Below the pieces are notes generated by a model. That model saw only the letters and a program-made list of their open reading frames with translations. It was not told where the DNA came from and did no database searches. This document shows, piece after piece, positions 6,214 through 10,587 of a DNA stretch of 10,587 nucleotides. Each line of letters starts with the position of its first letter. Within the stretch, counting starts at the first letter, position 1. The translations under genes were made by a program, and so were the position numbers. Source of the stretch: DAIUCA01 sp964613675 (GTDB lineage: Bacteria; Pseudomonadota; Gammaproteobacteria; Competibacterales; Competibacteraceae); assembly GCA_964613675.1 (NCBI GenBank), contig CAZTIH010000091.1:1-10587 (forward strand). Reading direction: 5' to 3'.

Positions 6214-7368
6214 CTATCTCGGGTGAAAAAAGGTTTTCAGGGCCTCAATGGCAGCGTCGATGTCCTGAGTTTCCCCCGCGTAACTCAGTCGCACAAATTC
6301 TCCCCCCCGTTGATCGTCAAAATCCCACCCGGGCGTGATCGCGACCCCGGTGGTTTCCAATAACGCCTGACAAAACGCACGACTATCTGATGTCAGGGCC
6401 GTCACGGAAGCGTACAAATAGAATGCCCCGTCTCCCCGCGCCAAGGATGTAAATCCCAGCTCGGGCAGTTTTTCCCGCAACCGATCTCGATTGGCCCGAT
6501 ACCGTCGCACATGACCATCGAGTTCGTCGCGACAGTCAAACGCATAGACCGCCGCCTTCTGTGCCAGCGTATTCGGGCAGATGAATAGATTCTGCGCCAA
6601 ACACGCCACGCTCTTGAGCAGATTTTGGGGAACGACCATCCAGCCCAATCGCCAGCCAGTCATCGAGTAATATTTGGAAAAGCTGTTCACGCTAATCGCA
6701 CTCGGACTCAACGCCCATACCGGGGTATCGGGGATGTCGTAAATTAGGCCGTGATAAATTTCATCCACAATCAAACGGATCCCCCGCTCATGGCATTGCT
6801 CCGCTATCTCGCGCAATTGCTCAGGGGTCAACATCCGCCCCGTCGGATTGTCCGGATTTGCCAGCAACAGGCCGTGAAGCTTCGTCGAACCTAAAGCCGT
6901 CGCTATGCAGTCCCAATTCAGCGCAATATCGTGGGGGAGGTCTAAGAAAACGGGTTCCAAATCTAAAAGCCGCAAGAGATGTCGATAGGAGGGGTAACTA
7001 GGCCGACACAGCGCTACACGATCCCCACGCTCAAAACACGCCATTAAAGTCAATTGAAACGCCCCCAAGCTCCCCGCCGTCACTACCACCCGTTCCGCAT
7101 CGAGAACGCATCCGTAACGCTGGCGGTAATCCTCCGCAATCCGCACCCGTAACGCTTCGACCCCCAACGCGCCGGTGTACCCCAAAACGTCCTCGTGAAG
7201 CAGCCGTTGTGCCGCCGCCAACACCTTTTGCGGGGCGGGCGTACTGGGTTGCCCAATTTCTAAGTGGTAAACCGGTAATCCCCGACGAGCCCGTGCATTA
7301 GCTTGATCGAGCAGTTCCATGACGAGAAAAGGGGGAATCGCCCCGCGTTGAGAAGGTGTGAAAGCCAT
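6214..7368 (-). CDS. PLP-dependent aminotransferase, class I/II (fold type I)
   Basis: A cytoplasmic transaminase that moves an amino group between an amino acid and a 2-oxo acid; the substrate cannot be read from the sequence. From ATG 7368 it has 384 residues. An in-frame TTG at 7380 exists, but GAGA six bases before 7368 favours the ATG. Fold-type I landmarks are in order: GQPSTPAP near the N-terminus, TAGSLGAFQL (97-106, PLP phosphate loop), NPDNPTG with Asn174, VDEIYHGLIY with Asp202 binding the pyridine nitrogen, SFSKYYSMTGWRLGW with the Schiff-base Lys232, and FVRLSYA with the carboxylate-binding Arg360. The SFSKYYSMTGWR version and overall look place it with the aspartate/alanine aminotransferase-like group (subgroup I-gamma), probably not HisC. 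It is convergent with the adenosyltransferase and divergent from the TPR gene; I see no operon partner. Confidence 0.92.
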   Translation of the reverse strand: MAFTPSQRGAIPPFLVMELLDQANARARRGLPVYHLEIGQPSTPAPQKVLAAAQRLLHEDVLGYTGALGVEALRVRIAEDYRQRYGCVLDAERVVVTAGSLGAFQLTLMACFERGDRVALCRPSYPSYRHLLRLLDLEPVFLDLPHDIALNWDCIATALGSTKLHGLLLANPDNPTGRMLTPEQLREIAEQCHERGIRLIVDEIYHGLIYDIPDTPVWALSPSAISVNSFSKYYSMTGWRLGWMVVPQNLLKSVACLAQNLFICPNTLAQKAAVYAFDCRDELDGHVRRYRANRDRLREKLPELGFTSLARGDGAFYLYASVTALTSDSRAFCQALLETTGVAITPGWDFDDQRGGEFVRLSYAGETQDIDAAIEALKTFFHPR

Positions 7369-7467
7369 AAAAAATCTCAAGAATTCATTGGGAAACGACG
7401 AAAATTGGGCAAACTATGGCCTGTTATGCAATTTTTACCAATCTCGCCACCCTCGACCGACCCGCCT

Positions 7468-8373
7468 ATGTCCCTCTCTGCCGTGCAATATCGTGCCCTC
7501 TTGGTGGGGATGTGTTTCGCTTTTAACGTCCCCGTTCATGCCCAATGGCTGCCTTGGCCAGTGGATTTTTCGTGGGCCAGCTTTTTACAACGCCCCGATC
7601 AACAGGCCGCCCGTGCCCTCGATGCCGGTGAATATGCCCAAGCAGCAAGCTTAAGTCCCCATCCGTGGCAACGGGGTGTTGCGCTGTATCGCCAAGGTCA
7701 ATTTCAACAGGCCGCCGCAGCGTTTGCCCAAGTCGATTCCCCCGCCGGGGCCTACAATCAGGGCAATGCGTTAGCCCAGTTGGGTCAGCTAAAAGACGCC
7801 CTCGATGCCTACAACCGCGCCTTAGCCCTACAGCCCGATTTTCCCGAAGCCGCTCACAATCGCGCTCAAGTGGAAGCGGCCCTTGAACGCCAATCCCCGC
7901 CTGAGCCGAACGAATCTAACGACTCAGGCGATCAACAAAGCGGCGATCCTTCGGGCACCCCCACCCCAACCGAACAACCTGGCGATCAGTTTGGGCAACA
8001 GAGTTCGTCAAACTCGATGCAGTCCCCATTCGATGCAGATCTGCCCTTTACCCCCGAAACCCAGCCGCAACCGTTAAGCGACGCCGATGAGTCGTCCCCT
8101 ACTCCCCCTAATCCCGCCGATCCCGAACAAGCGGCGGAGACCTCGGCCCCCATCGAGACGACTGATCGCGCCGAATCCGCCGAAGAAACGCCGTTGGAGA
8201 CGACCGCCGATAGCGATTTAGCGCAGCTCACCCAGCAACGCGAACAACAACAGCGATTAGAAGCCATGTTACGGCGCGTTCCTGATGACCCAGGTGCGTT
8301 ACTGCGGAATAAATTTCGGCGGCAATATCGGGTGCGACATGGCCGTTTACCCCACACCGCCCCTCGGTGGTAA
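7468..8373 (+). CDS. BatC-like TPR protein, exported or membrane-anchored
   Basis: I start this at ATG 7468, giving 301 residues, because a signal peptide then begins at once: one Arg, a hydrophobic core (ALLVGMCFAF) and VHA|QW, with possible cleavage after Ala25. ATG 7426 would add 14 residues; neither start has a visible Shine-Dalgarno. After a short aromatic stretch comes RPDQQAARALDAGEYAQAA (42-60), then TPR-like helices (about 65-90) and a canonical TPR (94-127, AYNQGNALAQLGQLKDALD). A Pro/Glu/Ser/Thr-rich acidic linker spans about 143-248. The tail RRVPDDPGALLRNKFRRQY (269-287) matches the end of proteobacterial vWA-TPR Bat (aerotolerance-type) proteins. The vWA domain and membrane helices of BatB are absent, so it equals BatC or a detached C-terminal half. 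No batA, batB or batD is adjacent; yheS follows by 33 bases. The exact role of Bat proteins is unsettled, so only the family is claimed. Confidence 0.8.
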   Translation: MSLSAVQYRALLVGMCFAFNVPVHAQWLPWPVDFSWASFLQRPDQQAARALDAGEYAQAASLSPHPWQRGVALYRQGQFQQAAAAFAQVDSPAGAYNQGNALAQLGQLKDALDAYNRALALQPDFPEAAHNRAQVEAALERQSPPEPNESNDSGDQQSGDPSGTPTPTEQPGDQFGQQSSSNSMQSPFDADLPFTPETQPQPLSDADESSPTPPNPADPEQAAETSAPIETTDRAESAEETPLETTADSDLAQLTQQREQQQRLEAMLRRVPDDPGALLRNKFRRQYRVRHGRLPHTAPRW

Positions 8374-8406
8374 CCCCTTTTTCACAATGACCATGAGCGA
8401 GTTTGT

Positions 8407-10272
8407 ATGCTGAATTTGACGGAAGTCTCCCTAAGTCGTGGGGGAAAACCGCTCCTCAACGGCGCTTCCATGACGGTACATCCAGGATGGAAAGTAGGTC
8501 TTGTCGGGGCGAATGGCGCGGGGAAATCCAGTTTATTTGCGTTATTGCGCGGGGAATTGTCGGTCGATCAAGGCAATTTAGGTTGCCCGACGGCGTGGCG
8601 CATTGCTCATGTTGCGCAAGAAACCCCAGCCTCGCCCCAAACCGCCCGCGATTACGCCCTCGACGGCGACACAGAGCTACGACGTCTCGAAGCGGGGTTA
8701 CAAGTGGCGGAAGCGCAGCACGACGGTCACGCCATCGCCCAGCTCCATCACGAACTCGATCTCATCGACGGTTACAGTGCGCGATCCCGTGCCGAGGCGT
8801 TGTTGATGGGATTGGGCTTCACGATGCCCCAACTCGACCAACCCGTTTCCGCTTTCTCGGGGGGCTGGCGGATGCGGCTAAATTTGGCACGCGCCCTGTT
8901 GGCACGGGCCGATCTGCTGTTACTCGACGAACCGACGAACCATCTTGATTTAGATACAGTTTTGTGGCTTGAAGACTGGCTCAAACGCGACCGCAATACG
9001 CTGTTGCTCATCTCCCACGACCGCGCCTTTTTAGATGGAGTCGTCGATCACATCGTGCATCTGGAACAGGGCAAGTTGACGGTCTATCTGGGGGGATACA
9101 GCGATTTTGAGCAACAACGGGCCGCCCGCCTCGCCCAAGAACAAGCGGCCAACGCCAAAACGCAACGAGAAGCTGCGCATTTAATGGCGTTTGTCGAACG
9201 ATTTCGAGCGCAGGCCACTAAGGCGAAACAGGCGCAAAGTCGCTTAAAGGCGCTGAATCGGCTGCAAGTCGCGACGGTGGTTTACAACGAAACGACCTTC
9301 GACATTCGATTTAGACCTCCAAAACAGCTCCCTAACCCGTTGATTCAACTCAATAAAGTCAACATTGGTTATGGCGAACAGCCCCTCCTCCGCGAACTCA
9401 ACCTCAGCATCGAGCCGGGCACCCGTCTGGGGTTGTTAGGCGCGAACGGGGCCGGCAAATCAACACTCATCAAGCACTTAGCGGGGCAACTCCCTCCCTT
9501 AGCGGGTCAACGCAAACTCGGTCAGGGCCTGGTAATTGGGTACTTCGCTCAACATCAACTCGACTATTTGCGCTTAGAACGATCCGCGTTACAGCATCTC
9601 CAGGCACTCGATTCCGAAGCCACCGATCAGCAATTACGCGATTTTTTAGGGGGATTTGGCTTTCGCGGTGAACTAGCCCTGTGTCCGGTAGAACCCTTTT
9701 CGGGCGGCGAAAAAGCGCGCTTGGCCCTTGCGCTGGTGGTGTGGCAACGCCCCAACCTCCTCCTCCTCGATGAACCGACTAACCATCTCGATTTAGCGAT
9801 GCGTCATGCGTTGACAGTGGCGTTGCAATCCTACGAGGGGGCGATGGTCATTGTGTCCCACGACCGCCATCTCCTCGAAAGCTGTACAGATCGCTTCGTA
9901 GTAGTACAGAACGGCCGTGCCACCCCGTTTGAGGGGGATTTGATGGACTACCATCAACAAAAACGCCTAATTTCGCCGTCGCCGTCGCCCTCGAAAAACG
10001 CCGTTCCCAAGGCAAAGGCGCCGCCTGCGCGTTCAGAGGCCCAACGCAAACCGTTGGAACGCAAACTGGCAAAGTTGGAACAATCCCTCGAAGCGGCTCA
10101 ATCGGCATTGGCAAAAACCAACGAGCAGCTTGGAAATAGTGATTTATATCAAAGCGATGACAGCGAGCCGTTGCGACAGTTATTAACCCAACAAACTCAA
10201 CAGCAGGCTCAAGTCGATCAATTGGAGACCGAGTGGTTAACGCTACAGGAACAACTCGACGCCCTAGGTTAA
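8407..10272 (+). CDS. yheS: ABC-F ATPase, YheS type (ribosome-associated)
   Basis: ABC-F proteins have two ATPase domains and no membrane part, and act on the ribosome; E. coli YheS is linked to rescue of ribosomes stalled on difficult peptides. The 621 residues (E. coli about 637) carry Walker A GANGAGKS at 34-41 and 345-352, signatures SGGWRMRLNLA (151-161) and SGGEKARLAL (432-441), and Walker B LLLLDEPTNHLD twice (Glu175, Glu456), each followed by SHDR. The inter-domain linker (about 230-305) holds the P-site tRNA interaction region, with RFRAQATKAKQAQSR conserved. The C-terminal part (about 540-620) is a predicted coiled coil, rich in Gln and Glu. The motif set SGGWRMRLNLA, KATKAKQAQSR and GYFAQHQLDYLR is specific to YheS rather than Uup or EttA. 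GAG at 8399-8401 precedes ATG 8407 by five bases. It may be co-transcribed with the TPR gene. Its TAA overlaps the ttcA stop. Confidence 0.95.
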   Translation: MLNLTEVSLSRGGKPLLNGASMTVHPGWKVGLVGANGAGKSSLFALLRGELSVDQGNLGCPTAWRIAHVAQETPASPQTARDYALDGDTELRRLEAGLQVAEAQHDGHAIAQLHHELDLIDGYSARSRAEALLMGLGFTMPQLDQPVSAFSGGWRMRLNLARALLARADLLLLDEPTNHLDLDTVLWLEDWLKRDRNTLLLISHDRAFLDGVVDHIVHLEQGKLTVYLGGYSDFEQQRAARLAQEQAANAKTQREAAHLMAFVERFRAQATKAKQAQSRLKALNRLQVATVVYNETTFDIRFRPPKQLPNPLIQLNKVNIGYGEQPLLRELNLSIEPGTRLGLLGANGAGKSTLIKHLAGQLPPLAGQRKLGQGLVIGYFAQHQLDYLRLERSALQHLQALDSEATDQQLRDFLGGFGFRGELALCPVEPFSGGEKARLALALVVWQRPNLLLLDEPTNHLDLAMRHALTVALQSYEGAMVIVSHDRHLLESCTDRFVVVQNGRATPFEGDLMDYHQQKRLISPSPSPSKNAVPKAKAPPARSEAQRKPLERKLAKLEQSLEAAQSALAKTNEQLGNSDLYQSDDSEPLRQLLTQQTQQQAQVDQLETEWLTLQEQLDALG

Positions 10273-10587
10273 TGCTCGGTCGCTTGGAGGGATCCAAAAT
10301 CAAAGACGGCCCGATCTAGCAAATGGCTCGGTACGACGTTCTGCAAAGCATTTAGCAGATTCTCGATTTTTTTCGGATTTTCCTGTTCCCACTGAGAGAT
10401 GAGCTGTTTCATCTGCTGGCGTTGCAGATTGTCCTGACTGCCGCAGAGATCACAGGGAATGATGGGAAATTGCCGATCGTTGGCGTATCGCGCTAGGTCC
10501 CGTTCCCGACAGTAGATCAGCGGGCGGATAATCAGATTTTCGCCATCATCTGAACGCAGCTTAGGCGACATGGCCTTCAACTGGCCC
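10269..10587 (-). CDS. ttcA: tRNA 2-thiocytidine(32) synthetase TtcA, C-terminal part (partial)
   Basis: TtcA is an iron-sulfur, PP-loop ATPase that thiolates cytidine 32 of some tRNAs. The frame is open to the window edge (10587), so only about the last 105 codons are present; a TTG at 10580 is an internal Leu codon, not the start. Visible residues: LKAMSPKLRSDDG, the conserved IIRPLIYCRERD, and IPCDLCGSQDNLQRQ containing the second CxxC, whose cysteines help bind the cluster. QNVVPSHLLD and FDFGSL follow. The PP-loop and first CxxC must lie beyond the edge. The end (TEH) comes soon after FDFGSL, without the longer tail seen in E. coli; shorter forms are common. It is tail-to-tail with yheS, and the two stop codons share TTAA at 10269-10272. 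Confidence 0.93.
   Translation of the reverse strand, partial: GQLKAMSPKLRSDDGENLIIRPLIYCRERDLARYANDRQFPIIPCDLCGSQDNLQRQQMKQLISQWEQENPKKIENLLNALQNVVPSHLLDRAVFDFGSLQATEH

Noticed and set aside
7986..8357. 123-codon Ser/Cys/Gly-rich minus-strand frame in the TPR gene
   Set aside because: It mirrors the low-complexity linker of the TPR protein on the opposite strand.
8387..8413. Eight-codon mini-frame (MTMSEFVC) overlapping the yheS ATG, possible leader peptide
   Set aside because: Some antibiotic-resistance ABC-F genes have leader peptides, but there is no ribosome site here, no attenuator hairpin, and YheS is not known to be so controlled.
8403..8948. 181-codon Arg/Ser/Pro-rich frame over the yheS start
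   Set aside because: Composition is that of an out-of-frame reading of GC-rich coding DNA, and yheS itself is unmistakable in the other frame.
9973..9993. TCGCCG-type hexamer repeat in yheS
   Set aside because: It simply encodes a short Ser-Pro linker between the second ATPase domain and the coiled coil; there are three near copies and no sign of phase variation.
9848..10303. 151-codon minus-strand frame across the yheS end
   Set aside because: It overlaps both yheS and the start-side of ttcA's end and has no recognisable motif.

Overview
The window reads as ordinary chromosome of a gammaproteobacterium with moderate GC content. The evidence is the grpE-dnaK-dnaJ heat-shock order, a YheS-type ABC-F protein, a TtcA tRNA thiolase, RNase G and a D-aminoacyl-tRNA deacylase, all close in sequence to enterobacterial homologues. 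I see no mobile element, CRISPR array, rRNA or tRNA gene, and I cannot fix the genus.

Layout. Bases 1-54 are the last codons of grpE. A near-consensus sigma-32 promoter (73-100) follows, then dnaK (142-2064) and dnaJ (2119-3264), the Hsp70 chaperone and its J-protein partner. A convergent gap with an imperfect hairpin separates dnaJ from dtd (3354-3797, minus). Upstream of dtd, on the same strand, lies a 37-codon gene (3891-4004) for a single-span membrane microprotein with a strong Shine-Dalgarno; it is the least explained coding element here. It is divergent from rng (RNase G, start revised to 4133), and the gap between them holds a 19-bp-spaced direct repeat. Downstream of rng is a PduO-type cobalamin adenosyltransferase (5617-6204), converging with nine bases between on a class I/II aminotransferase (6214-7368, minus).

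Divergent from the aminotransferase is a secreted or membrane-anchored TPR protein (7468-8373) that resembles BatC, or the C-terminal half of vWA-TPR Bat proteins, but has no batA, batB or batD beside it. yheS (8407-10272) follows 33 bases later. The window ends in the C-terminal part of ttcA (10269 to the edge, minus), whose stop codon overlaps the yheS stop in a shared TTAA.

Functional themes are protein folding (GrpE, DnaK, DnaJ), translation quality and RNA metabolism (Dtd, RNase G, YheS, TtcA), and two metabolic enzymes (adenosyltransferase, aminotransferase). Nothing amounts to a clear new system. The best leads are the microprotein and the isolated BatC-like gene.
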